NCBI GenBank assembly: GCA_944338265.1
Contig: CALVLO010000154.1
Coordinates: forward strand, 1-27,818
Length of the DNA: 27,818 bases
Source: an uncultured Clostridia bacterium
Lineage (GTDB): Bacteria; Bacillota; Clostridia; Christensenellales; Borkfalkiaceae
Direction of reading: 5' to 3'
Below, one piece after another: positions 8,456 to 15,827 of the stretch; within the stretch, counting starts at the first letter, position 1; every line of letters starts with the position of its first letter. A model generated the notes under the pieces. It made no database searches. It saw only the letters and a list, made by a program, of their open reading frames with translations, and was not told the DNA's origin. The translations under genes and the position numbers were made by a program.

Positions 8456-9076
8456 ATGGGATTACATTACTATTTTCGGCTGTACAAGTTCAGAAAGACA
8501 TGGAGGAAAGCCAATCAACATAATGATACTGTCGCAAAAAACATATTTAATCCAGATTATATCTATGTTGGAAAAAAAACCTATGGAGCAATAAATGTAA
8601 GACAATCACATTGTCAAGCACATTTGTATATAGGGAACTATTGTTCTATTGCCTCCGATGTGGTATTTATCTTAAATAGCGAGCATCAACTATATACAAT
8701 TTCCACTTATCCTTTTAAAGTCAAAATTATGGGCGAGTCAAGCGAAGCGGGAACGAAAGGTGATATTCGGGTAAAAGACGATGTATGGATTGGTGAGCGA
8801 GTACTCATTATGTCAGGAGTGACGATTGGACAGGGCGCTGTCATTGCAGCCGGGGCTGTTGTTACAAAGGACGTTCCTCCATATGCTATTGTCGGAGGTG
8901 TACCTGCAAACGTCATAAAATATAGATTCTCAGAAGAGTTAATAAGAGAACTCCTCAAAGTAGATTATTCTGATCTGTCCGAAGATGCGATCAAAGATCA
9001 TATTGGAGAATTATACCAGAATTTTACAAAGGCGGATCAATTGTATTGGTTGCCGAAGAAAAATAAAGAGGACTAG
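8456..9076 (+). CDS. CatB-like hexapeptide-repeat (xenobiotic-type) O-acetyltransferase
   Basis: The 206-residue protein belongs to the left-handed beta-helix acetyltransferases related to CatB/Vat (LbH_XAT). These use acetyl-CoA and, in polysaccharide loci, acetylate sugars. Seen are NPDYIYVGKKTYGAINV, LYIGNYCSIASDVVF, the INSEHQ-like LNSEHQLYTIS with the candidate catalytic His, DIRVKDDVWIGERVLIMSGVTIGQGAVIAAGAVVTKDVPPYAIVGGVPA split over consecutive hexapeptides, and the NVIKYRF ending of the helix domain. The start is uncertain: ATG 8456 has only GGA at 8446-8448, while a TTG at 8444 is too close to AAAGGG. The gene is AT-rich and ends 2 bases before rmlC. It may act on a different hydroxyl from the preceding acyltransferase. 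Confidence 0.82.
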   Translation: MGLHYYFRLYKFRKTWRKANQHNDTVAKNIFNPDYIYVGKKTYGAINVRQSHCQAHLYIGNYCSIASDVVFILNSEHQLYTISTYPFKVKIMGESSEAGTKGDIRVKDDVWIGERVLIMSGVTIGQGAVIAAGAVVTKDVPPYAIVGGVPANVIKYRFSEELIRELLKVDYSDLSEDAIKDHIGELYQNFTKADQLYWLPKKNKED

Positions 9077-9078
9077 CT

Positions 9079-9663
9079 ATGGGACAAATTACGGTAGAAA
9101 AAAACGTCGGAGGCATTGAAGGGCTCTGCGTCATTACGCCTGCCGTACATGGCGACAGCCGCGGGTACTTCATGGAGACGTATTCGCAGCGCGATATGGA
9201 GGAGGCGGGCATTTACCTTACGTTCGTTCAGGATAATCAGTCCATGAGTACGAAGGGTGTGCTGCGCGGTCTGCATTTTCAGAAGCAGTATCCGCAGACG
9301 AAGCTGGTCCGCGTCATCAAAGGGCGTGTTTTTGACGTTGCCGTCGATCTCAGAAAAGACAGCGCAACATATGGGAAGTGGTATGGCGTTGAACTGACGG
9401 AGGAGAACAAGAAGCAATTCCTCATTCCCCGTGGGTTTGCGCACGGATTTTTGGTGCTTTCCGATACGGCGGAGTTCTGTTATAAATGCGACGATTTCTA
9501 TCATGCCAACGATGAAGGCGGGCTGGCGTGGAACGATCCGAACATCGGCATTGTATGGCCCGAAGTCATCGGCGAATATCGCGGCTCTGCCGATAGCGCG
9601 GGCTATACTTTGCAGGATGGAACGCCGCTGAATTTAAGCGAGAAAGATAAGAGCTGGAAGTGA
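9079..9663 (+). CDS. rmlC: dTDP-4-dehydrorhamnose 3,5-epimerase
   Basis: RmlC epimerises C3 and C5 of dTDP-4-keto-6-deoxyglucose to give dTDP-4-keto-L-rhamnose. The 194-residue cupin protein shows DSRGYFMETYSQ, QDNQSMSTKGVLRGLHFQ with the catalytic base His66, KLVRVIKGRVFDVAVDLR, and PRGFAHGFLVLSDTAEFCYKC split by typical strand turns. AGAGGA at 9066-9071 precedes the ATG by a suitable distance. Length is normal. Its composition resembles rmlA/B/D, not the AT-rich acyltransferases between them. Confidence 0.97.
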   Translation: MGQITVEKNVGGIEGLCVITPAVHGDSRGYFMETYSQRDMEEAGIYLTFVQDNQSMSTKGVLRGLHFQKQYPQTKLVRVIKGRVFDVAVDLRKDSATYGKWYGVELTEENKKQFLIPRGFAHGFLVLSDTAEFCYKCDDFYHANDEGGLAWNDPNIGIVWPEVIGEYRGSADSAGYTLQDGTPLNLSEKDKSWK

Positions 9664-9724
9664 AAGCGGTTGATTTTGCATGATATGTTAGAGGCAACGT
9701 AGATTATTTGATATTCGGAATATT

Positions 9725-11215
9725 ATGAAGAAAGAAAAAAACAAGATTGCAGAGTTAAATAAAATTATTGAACGATTAAGAATAAATATAAAAAAAGCTC
9801 TTTTCAAGAACAAAACCGAAAAGGCGCTCGAGATTATGCGAGTGCTCGCAAAATTATTATATTTTTTAAATCAAGAATATAAAGACGATAATTTAGAAAG
9901 TGAGCTTAATCACGTTGTTGAAAATCTGTTTGGATCAGTAACTGAACAAGGTAAAGGAACAGATCCGGACTATAATGAGAATAAAGTAATATTTTATGAT
10001 GGATTTGGATTAAATTCACGCGGCTTAGCGTTAATTTATCTAAAAGCTTTATTACAAAAGCGGTATGTGATTTATGTCGTGGATAAAAGGCGCGAAACAT
10101 TTATTCCGGATATTATAAAATTGCTGCAAGAACATCAAGCTAAAATTGTTTATTTACATGGGCGTTCTGCCATTGATGATTGTTATGAGTTAAAACAAAT
10201 CATAGAAGAGAATAGACCTGGGCATTTGTTTTTGTACACCACGCCATGGGACATTTCTGGAATTTCTGTTTTTAATTATTATAATGATAAACGCGTCACA
10301 AGATATCAGATTAATTTAACGGATCATGCATTCTGGTTGGGCGTAAATGCATTTGATTATTGCATTGAATTTAGAGATTATGGAGCATATATCTCAAATG
10401 AATTTCGGGGCATTCGAATTGACAAGTTGCGCTTGTTACCATATTATCCTATTATTGATTATAATAAGGAATTTGAGGGAATCCCATTCGAGTTTGATTC
10501 CTCTCGTCAAAAGTTGATTTTTTCCGGGGGTTCACTATATAAAACTTTGGGAGCCGAAAATTTGTATTATAAGATTGTTCGTCGAATGCTGGATACTCAT
10601 CCGGAGGTTATATTTTGGTATGCAGGGAGTGGAGATGACAGCCAGCTTAAATTGCTGATGCGCACCTATTCGGGGAGAGTCTATCATACCGGAGAGAGGA
10701 AGGATTTGTATCAGGTTTTGCTTCATTCTTATATGTACCTCAATACTTATCCTATGGTAGGCGGATTAATGTTTCAGTATGCGGCCATGGCGGGAAAAGT
10801 TCCGTTGACTTTGAAGTACGATGATTGTGCCAATGACTGTTTAATCGGTCAAAGTCAGCTTGGCGTGGAATTTGACACTTTGGATGCCTTTTATGATGAG
10901 ATGGATAGATTGTTGTCTGATCCGAAATATGCTTATAAAAAAGGGGAAGCACTGAAATCAGCGGTAATATCGCAGAGAGAGTTTGAAGATGAATTAGAGA
11001 AAATCATGCGAGGGGAACATACGAAATTCCCCATAGCATTAAAGCAAATTGACACAAGCGGCTTTCAAAAAACCTATATTGAGCGACTTACCTTAAAAGA
11101 TTTGCATGAAATTATGATTGATCGCCGTAGTGTTAAATATATGGTTAGGATTTTCCCGAGAATCACAATTGCGGGAATTATGAAAAAAATTATGAATAAA
11201 CTTTGTGGACGGTGA
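9725..11215 (+). CDS. Putative GT-B-fold glycosyltransferase
   Basis: I do not recognise a specific family for this 496-residue protein. Residues 1-85 are charged, helical and lysine-rich (start MKKEKNKIAELNK). A first Rossmann-like half begins near VIFYDGFGLNSRGLALIYLKALL and includes YVVDKRRETFIPDI. The second half has a GT4-like stretch: KLIFSGGSLYKTLG, then VIFWYAGSGDDSQL, then VYHTGERKDLYQVLLHSYMYLNTYPMVGG, where a glycine/proline-rich loop takes the place of the usual E-x7-E region. This arrangement supports a sugar transferase working in the cytoplasm. The gene sits between rmlC and the amino-sugar genes and is AT-rich. A role in adding rhamnose or the 3-amino sugar is an inference from position only. 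Confidence 0.62.
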   Translation: MKKEKNKIAELNKIIERLRINIKKALFKNKTEKALEIMRVLAKLLYFLNQEYKDDNLESELNHVVENLFGSVTEQGKGTDPDYNENKVIFYDGFGLNSRGLALIYLKALLQKRYVIYVVDKRRETFIPDIIKLLQEHQAKIVYLHGRSAIDDCYELKQIIEENRPGHLFLYTTPWDISGISVFNYYNDKRVTRYQINLTDHAFWLGVNAFDYCIEFRDYGAYISNEFRGIRIDKLRLLPYYPIIDYNKEFEGIPFEFDSSRQKLIFSGGSLYKTLGAENLYYKIVRRMLDTHPEVIFWYAGSGDDSQLKLLMRTYSGRVYHTGERKDLYQVLLHSYMYLNTYPMVGGLMFQYAAMAGKVPLTLKYDDCANDCLIGQSQLGVEFDTLDAFYDEMDRLLSDPKYAYKKGEALKSAVISQREFEDELEKIMRGEHTKFPIALKQIDTSGFQKTYIERLTLKDLHEIMIDRRSVKYMVRIFPRITIAGIMKKIMNKLCGR

Positions 11216-11221
11216 CGTAAG

Positions 11222-11626
11222 ATGCAAGTAATCAAATATGTATTTCAGCCGCATGGGGACGAACGCGGGCAGTTGGTGGCATTAGAGGAAGGGAAGGATA
11301 TTCCTTTTAAAATCAAGCGCGTTTACTATATGTATGATACCGCAAAGGGTGTTACGCGAGGATATCATGCACACAAGAGTCTTGAACAGATTTTGATTTG
11401 TATTCACGGAAGCTGTAAAATCCGCCTTGATAACGGGTATGAGAAGAAAGTTGTCCCGTTAGAAAAGCCATACGAAGGGCTGTATGTCGCCAACAATATG
11501 TGGAGAGAAATGTTTGACTTCTCTTCCGATGCCGTTCTGATGGTTTTGGCATCGGAACTGTACGACGAGAATGATTATATTCGCAATTATGATGAATTTC
11601 TTCAATTTGTAAAAGAAAATCGATAA
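11222..11626 (+). CDS. fdtA: dTDP-4-keto-6-deoxyglucose 3,4-ketoisomerase (FdtA/QdtA, WxcM-like)
   Basis: This 134-residue single-cupin protein matches FdtA/QdtA sugar 3,4-ketoisomerases, which turn dTDP-4-keto-6-deoxyglucose into the 3-keto sugar that an aminotransferase then uses. The signature GYHAHKSLEQ carries His49 and His51, the residues shown to be catalytic in FdtA of Aneurinibacillus. DERGQLVALE near the N-terminus, IHGSCKIRLDNG and a C-terminal DYIRNYDEFL segment also fit. Length is about that of known members. FdtA (galacto product, Fuc3N) and QdtA (gluco product, Qui3N) cannot be told apart by reading, so the symbol is provisional. It lies 6 bases after the transferase and 29 before the aminotransferase. 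Confidence 0.88.
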   Translation: MQVIKYVFQPHGDERGQLVALEEGKDIPFKIKRVYYMYDTAKGVTRGYHAHKSLEQILICIHGSCKIRLDNGYEKKVVPLEKPYEGLYVANNMWREMFDFSSDAVLMVLASELYDENDYIRNYDEFLQFVKENR

Positions 11627-11655
11627 TAATTCATATTTCAGTCAAAGGAGACGCT

Positions 11656-12759
11656 ATGGAAGTACCGTTTTTATCCCTGCAAGATGTAACGAATAAAAAT
11701 TTCAAAGAGCTGAGCGCCGCAGTAAACCGCGTTGTATCCAGCGGATGGTATCTGCAAGGGAATGAGACAGAACAGTTTGAAAAGGATTTTGCGAAATTCA
11801 TTGGAACAAATCATTGCATTGGAGTTGCCAATGGATTGGATGCGATCATTTGGATTTTTCGCGCTTATATCGAACTCGGCATTATGAAGCCGGGGGACGA
11901 AGTGATTGTGCCGGCAAATACTTATATTGCTTCCATCCTGGCAATCACTGAAAATAATCTTGTTCCTGTACTTGTCGAGCCGGATATTCATACTTATGAG
12001 ATCGACGACGGCAAAATTGAGGCAGCCATTACCGATCGGACGCGCGCTATTTTGATTGTTCATTTGTATGGAAGATGTGCTTATTCGGAAAAAATCGGTG
12101 CGCTTTGCCAAAAATATAATTTGAAGCTCGTAGAAGACAATGCACAAGCGCATGGGTGTATGTATCATGGGCAGCGGACGGGAAGCTTTGGAGACAGCGC
12201 GCATAGTTTTTATCCCGGGAAAAATCTCGGAGCCTTCGGCGACGCGGGTGCAGTCACAACCAATGACAAACTTTTGGCTGATACAATTCGTTCGCTTGCC
12301 AATTACGGTTCCAGCCGTAAATATGTCTTTCAATACAAGGGCAGAAACAGCCGCTTGAGCGAGATCAATGCAGCCGTTCTTGATGTTAAACTCAAATACT
12401 TGGATGCAGATAACGGTCGTCGCATTCAAATCGCAAAGCGGTATATCGAGGGGATCAAAAACCCTGCAATTATTCTTCCCGAATACCCGCACGATACAAC
12501 GAATGTATTTCATATTTTTCCGATTCGGACAGGCAATCGCGATGCATTGCAGGCATACTTGAAAGAAAATGGGGTACAGACAATTATTCATTATCCGATT
12601 CCTCCGCATAAACAGGAAGCGTATCATGAGTGGAATCATTTGTCTTTCCCGATTACGGAGCAAATTCATACGGAAGAGCTGAGTCTGCCCATGAGCCCTA
12701 CGCTGACGGATGAACAGGTCGATTATGTGATCGGTTGTATTAATAGGTTTGAATATTAA
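11656..12759 (+). CDS. fdtB: DegT/DnrJ/EryC1/StrS aminotransferase (FdtB/QdtB type)
   Basis: The 367-residue PLP-dependent sugar aminotransferase most likely aminates C3 of the keto sugar made by the upstream ketoisomerase, giving dTDP-3-amino-3,6-dideoxyhexose. Seen are MEVPFLSLQD at the start, SSGWYLQGNETEQFE, CIGVANGLDAI, the EDNAQAHG motif with Asp161 contacting the pyridine nitrogen, and the Schiff-base Lys189 in FYPGKNLGAFGDAG. The ending has IHYPIPPHKQEAY and LSLPMSPTLTDEQVDYVI. The length is standard for the family, and AAAGGAG lies just before the ATG. The pairing with a WxcM-like ketoisomerase is the usual genomic mark of the 3-amino pathway rather than a 4-amino pathway. Confidence 0.92.
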   Translation: MEVPFLSLQDVTNKNFKELSAAVNRVVSSGWYLQGNETEQFEKDFAKFIGTNHCIGVANGLDAIIWIFRAYIELGIMKPGDEVIVPANTYIASILAITENNLVPVLVEPDIHTYEIDDGKIEAAITDRTRAILIVHLYGRCAYSEKIGALCQKYNLKLVEDNAQAHGCMYHGQRTGSFGDSAHSFYPGKNLGAFGDAGAVTTNDKLLADTIRSLANYGSSRKYVFQYKGRNSRLSEINAAVLDVKLKYLDADNGRRIQIAKRYIEGIKNPAIILPEYPHDTTNVFHIFPIRTGNRDALQAYLKENGVQTIIHYPIPPHKQEAYHEWNHLSFPITEQIHTEELSLPMSPTLTDEQVDYVIGCINRFEY

Positions 12760-12777
12760 ATAACGGGATATTAGAAA

Positions 12778-13356
12778 ATGACATACGAAGAAATTATTAC
12801 GCGATACAGAAAACAACCGCTTATCGGGGAATGTATTGATATGATTCCCATAAACAAAGATTGCTTGGCGGAAATTGTCAGGCTTCGCAATCAGGAACGC
12901 AGTGTTTATTATTTGAATCAAGGACATAAGTTGACGTTACAAGCACAACAAGAATGGTTTGCAGGTTATCTAACACGTAACAATGATTTATATTGGTGCA
13001 TATACGATAAAAATGGAACAGCAATTGGCACAAATCGGTTATATGATGTATCTGAGGTTTGCTGCACACAGGGGAGCTTTATTATAGATGAGAACTATTC
13101 TATGGGTATGCCGTACGCACTTGAATCGATGCTCTTGTCGTTGGAGTTTGCCTTTGATTGTCTCGGAGTAAAAAAAATAATCAATGAAGATCGTTGTGAT
13201 AACGCTATGATGAATTCGATTACGAAAAAATTCGGATTTATCTTAACAGAGACGGTAGATATTCGCGGAATAAAATACAATCATTATGAGCTCGTCAAAG
13301 AGAATGCCCGGCTTGAAAAATACAGAAAAGTTTTAGAAGCATTTGTCCGGCGCTAA
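12778..13356 (+). CDS. GNAT-family N-acyltransferase
   Basis: The 192-residue protein looks like a GNAT N-acyltransferase. It has the N-terminal MIPINKDCLAEIVRLRNQE strand-helix, QQEWFAGYL, the strand pair LYWCIYDKNGTAIGTNRLYDV, and a motif-A-like region GSFIIDENYSMGMPYALESMLLSLEFAF where the usual Q/RxxGxG/A loop is replaced by a weaker glycine arrangement. CDNAMMNSITKKFGF is the motif-B segment typical of the fold. It follows the aminotransferase by 18 bases and precedes the FkbH-like gene by 9, so it is the natural candidate to acylate the new amino group. The acyl donor could be acetyl-CoA or the acyl-ACP made by the next genes; sequence does not decide. Confidence 0.82.
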   Translation: MTYEEIITRYRKQPLIGECIDMIPINKDCLAEIVRLRNQERSVYYLNQGHKLTLQAQQEWFAGYLTRNNDLYWCIYDKNGTAIGTNRLYDVSEVCCTQGSFIIDENYSMGMPYALESMLLSLEFAFDCLGVKKIINEDRCDNAMMNSITKKFGFILTETVDIRGIKYNHYELVKENARLEKYRKVLEAFVRR

Positions 13357-13365
13357 GGAGATAAA

Positions 13366-15168
13366 ATGAAAGAGTTGCAGTATCCTTTTGATGCAGATTA
13401 TATTTTATCAAGAAAAAAACAAATCAAACGTGAGTTGCTGGCTCAGGATGGTGGTTTTCTCGAAAAACGTATAGCGATTCTTGGCGGTTCTACAACAAAC
13501 GATATAAAACATATTTTGGAATTGTTTTTGTTGAATTATGGCATTAAGCCTACATTCTATGAGTCAGAATATAATCAATATTATGAGGATTCCGTTTTCC
13601 CGAATGCGCGTTTAAAGGAATTTTGTCCTGATGTTATCTATATTCACACGACCAATCGAAATATAACGAACTATCCGGCATTACAGGACGATAGTGACAC
13701 GGTTACAACGCTCTTAAACAATGAGATGGAAAAGTTTAAGACGATTTGGAATACTCTTTCTGCGGAATATGCTTGTCCAATTATTCAAAATAATTTTGAA
13801 TTGCCGTTTTATCGTTTAATGGGGAATCGAGAGGCGAGTGATTTTCATGGAAAAGTAAATTTTATTACAAGGTTAAATTTGCTTTTTTATGAATATGCGC
13901 AGACCCACAATAATTTTTATATTTGCGATATCAATTATATTTCTGCCGATTATGGACTCGCGCAATGGTCAGATCCATTTTATTACTATATGTACAAATA
14001 CGCGTTAAATGTTAAAGCCATTCCGTATCTGTCTTTTAATATCGCGAATATTATAAAATCTCTTTTTGGGAAAAACAAAAAGGGCATGGTACTTGACTTA
14101 GATAATACACTTTGGGGTGGAGTAATCGGCGATGATGGCGTTGATAATATTACTTTGGGTCCGGAAGAAGCAGAAGGTCAGGTTTTTTCTGAGTTTCAAC
14201 ATTATCTGAAAGAGCATTTACAGCTCGGTGTATTATTGAATATCGATTCAAAAAATGAATTGGAGAATGCTCTGGCGGGTTTGAATCACTCTTGCGGAGA
14301 GTTGCGTAAGGATGATTTTATTGTGATCAAGGCCAATTGGGAGTCAAAAGATAAAAACCTTTTAGCAATTGCGAAAGAGTTGAATGTCCTGCCGGAAAGT
14401 TTGGTTTTTGTAGATGATAATCCCGCAGAGAGGCATATCGTAGCAACACAGATTCCGGGAGTGTGTACACCGGAGTTAACCGACCCGCATGAATACATTC
14501 GAGTGCTTGACAGAAGCGGGTTTTTTGAAGTGACCACGTTGTCTAAAGATGATGCCGGCAGAACAAAAATGTATCGGGAAAATCTTGCCAGGGCAGAGTT
14601 TCAATCAAAATTTGCCGATTATGAGGAATATTTACAATCTTTAGGAATGCAGGCGGCTATTCGTGCGTTTGAGCCGTCGTATTATTCGCGTATTGCGCAA
14701 TTAACCAATAAGAGTAATCAGTTTAATCTTACGACACATCGTTATACTCAGTCGGAAATTGAGTCAATTGCTGAGGACGGAAAACATATTACTTTATATG
14801 GGAAATTGCAAGACCGCTTTGGGGATAATGGCGTGGTTTCAGTTATCATAGGGAACATCCGGCAGGAGATTTGCGAAATCGATTTATGGCTCATGAGTTG
14901 TCGTGTTCTAAAACGAAACATGGAATTTGCCATGATGGATCAGTTAATTTTGCAATGTCAATCCAATCATATAAAATGTCTGAAGGGATTCTATTATCCT
15001 ACCGCAAAAAACAAAATGGTGTCGGATTTCTATGCAACGGTTGGGTTTCATATGGTCAAAGAAGATCAGGACGGGAATTCGGAATGGGAATTTATAATTC
15101 CGGAGCATTATATTAAACAAAACAGAGTAATTTCTATTATGGAGGATGATTTCAATGGAGAGAACTGA
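13366..15168 (+). CDS. FkbH-like HAD-superfamily protein
   Basis: This 600-residue protein has the architecture of FkbH-like proteins. Residues 1-230 form an SGNH-like N-terminal part (ILGGSTTNDIKHIL). The HAD phosphatase-like domain follows, with DLDNTLWGG at Asp244-Asp246, the SKNE motif-II serine and VFVDDNPAERH for motif IV. The C-terminal part resembles a GNAT-like fold (FNLTTHRYTQSEIE, CRVLKRNMEFAMMDQ, FYYPTAKNKMVSDFY). Studied FkbH enzymes load a D-glyceryl unit from 1,3-bisphosphoglycerate onto a carrier protein. An ACP gene overlaps this gene by 14 bases, which strengthens the role as carrier-protein loader. AAGGAG precedes the ATG. A glyceryl product is inferred from the family; some FkbH-like proteins in sugar loci may handle other substrates. 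Confidence 0.9.
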   Translation: MKELQYPFDADYILSRKKQIKRELLAQDGGFLEKRIAILGGSTTNDIKHILELFLLNYGIKPTFYESEYNQYYEDSVFPNARLKEFCPDVIYIHTTNRNITNYPALQDDSDTVTTLLNNEMEKFKTIWNTLSAEYACPIIQNNFELPFYRLMGNREASDFHGKVNFITRLNLLFYEYAQTHNNFYICDINYISADYGLAQWSDPFYYYMYKYALNVKAIPYLSFNIANIIKSLFGKNKKGMVLDLDNTLWGGVIGDDGVDNITLGPEEAEGQVFSEFQHYLKEHLQLGVLLNIDSKNELENALAGLNHSCGELRKDDFIVIKANWESKDKNLLAIAKELNVLPESLVFVDDNPAERHIVATQIPGVCTPELTDPHEYIRVLDRSGFFEVTTLSKDDAGRTKMYRENLARAEFQSKFADYEEYLQSLGMQAAIRAFEPSYYSRIAQLTNKSNQFNLTTHRYTQSEIESIAEDGKHITLYGKLQDRFGDNGVVSVIIGNIRQEICEIDLWLMSCRVLKRNMEFAMMDQLILQCQSNHIKCLKGFYYPTAKNKMVSDFYATVGFHMVKEDQDGNSEWEFIIPEHYIKQNRVISIMEDDFNGEN

Positions 15169-15397
15169 AGTTTTTGAAAGGTTAACAAAAATATTCCGAG
15201 ATGTGTTCGATGACGAGAACCTTGTGATCACAGACGCGACGAACGCAGATGACATTGAAGATTGGGACAGCCTTGAACAAATCACTTTGGTTGTCACGAT
15301 TGAAAAGGAATTCGAAATCAAATTTAATGTCCATGAAGTTTCGGGCTTTAAAAATGTGGGCGAAATGGCAGATGCAATTTTACTTAAGGCAAAATAA
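15155..15397 (+). CDS. Acyl carrier protein
   Basis: The 80-residue protein is a stand-alone acyl carrier protein. The phosphopantetheine attachment site is Ser39 in DWDSLEQ, followed by the acidic helix ITLVVTIEKEFEIKF. Helix 1 starts RTEVFERLTKIFRDVF. The ATG at 15155 is used because GGAGG at 15141-15145 lies 9 bases before it; the in-frame ATG at 15146 abuts that site. Overlap with the FkbH-like gene on one side and with the next ATG (TAATG, 15395-15399) on the other points to strict co-expression. It is probably a dedicated carrier for the acyl group of the glycan rather than the fatty-acid ACP. Confidence 0.93.
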   Translation: MERTEVFERLTKIFRDVFDDENLVITDATNADDIEDWDSLEQITLVVTIEKEFEIKFNVHEVSGFKNVGEMADAILLKAK

Positions 15398-15465
15398 TGA
15401 ACGAATACACATTTAAGGAATTAATGCAGCGCGGGGGGGGGTGGCGACAGAATCCTTCTCCGTAA
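15397..15465 (+). other. 5' fragment of the MaoC-like gene, ended by a frameshift at a G9 tract
   Basis: An ATG at 15397, overlapping the ACP stop, opens a 22-codon frame. It begins MNEYTFKELMQR, reads through the G tract and ends at TAA 15463-15465. MaoC-type hydratases of this class typically begin with a similar strand (Y-x-F-x-E-L, then a Gly) a few residues before the S-F-x-V strand, and SFSVKI is present here in the next frame. The break coincides exactly with nine G at 15433-15441. One extra G, two fewer G, or a -1 slip would restore a protein of about 143 residues. Confidence 0.75.
15433..15441 (+). repeat. Homopolymeric G9 tract, possible slippage site
   Basis: Nine consecutive G residues lie 36 bases after the likely start codon of the MaoC-like gene. 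This is the longest G run in the window and it is exactly where the frame breaks. Its position near the 5' end of a coding sequence and its length are like contingency tracts in other bacteria. A length miscall by one base would look the same. Confidence 0.8.
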
Positions 15466-15827
15466 AAATAACAGAGGATATGATGCGTTCTTTTTGCATT
15501 ATTACAGGAGATGTTAATCCTCTGCATACGGATGTTTCTTTTGCGCGCAAAAAAGGTTTTCCCGATGTTGTTGCGTATGGGATGCTTACGGCTTCTTTTA
15601 TTTCGACTTTGGCCGGAGTATACCTTCCCGGTAAAAATTGCTTGATTCATTCCGTATCCTGCAAATTTCTTCGTCCTGTTATATTAGGAGACATTCTTCA
15701 AATTACGGGGGTTGTCAACTGTTGCCATGAGTCTGTGGGAGAAGTGGAGATTAAGGTGACAATGGTAAATCAACGCGGAGAGAAAGTTTTAAAAGGGACA
15801 TTGTGCTGCGGGGTGTTGAATGAGTAA
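15441..15827 (+). CDS. MaoC-like (R)-hydratase / hotdog-fold protein, out of frame with its 5' end
   Basis: The open body from GTG 15441 encodes 128 residues of a MaoC-type hotdog protein. The hydratase-2 motif ITGDVNPLHTD carries the Asp/His catalytic pair, followed by the VVAYGMLTASFISTL helix, SCKFLRPVILGDIL and a final GTLCCGV strand. Such enzymes reversibly hydrate trans-2-enoyl thioesters to (R)-3-hydroxyacyl thioesters. The frame that should supply the first 15 residues starts at 15397 and is broken by the G9 tract. The body has no proper ribosome binding site of its own. With the ACP before it and an SDR that overlaps its end by 8 bases, it likely works on an ACP-bound acyl chain, possibly 3-hydroxyacyl. 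As read, the gene may be switched off. Confidence 0.83.
   Translation: MATESFSVKITEDMMRSFCIITGDVNPLHTDVSFARKKGFPDVVAYGMLTASFISTLAGVYLPGKNCLIHSVSCKFLRPVILGDILQITGVVNCCHESVGEVEIKVTMVNQRGEKVLKGTLCCGVLNE

Noticed and set aside
8400..8594. Short frame before the CatB-like gene as a separate gene or frameshifted 5' end
   Set aside because: No homology-like sequence; the CatB-like domain is complete in its own frame from 8456.
11671..12927. 418-codon minus-strand frame opposite the aminotransferase
   Set aside because: It lies antisense to a clear PLP enzyme and shows no domain, signal or ribosome binding site.
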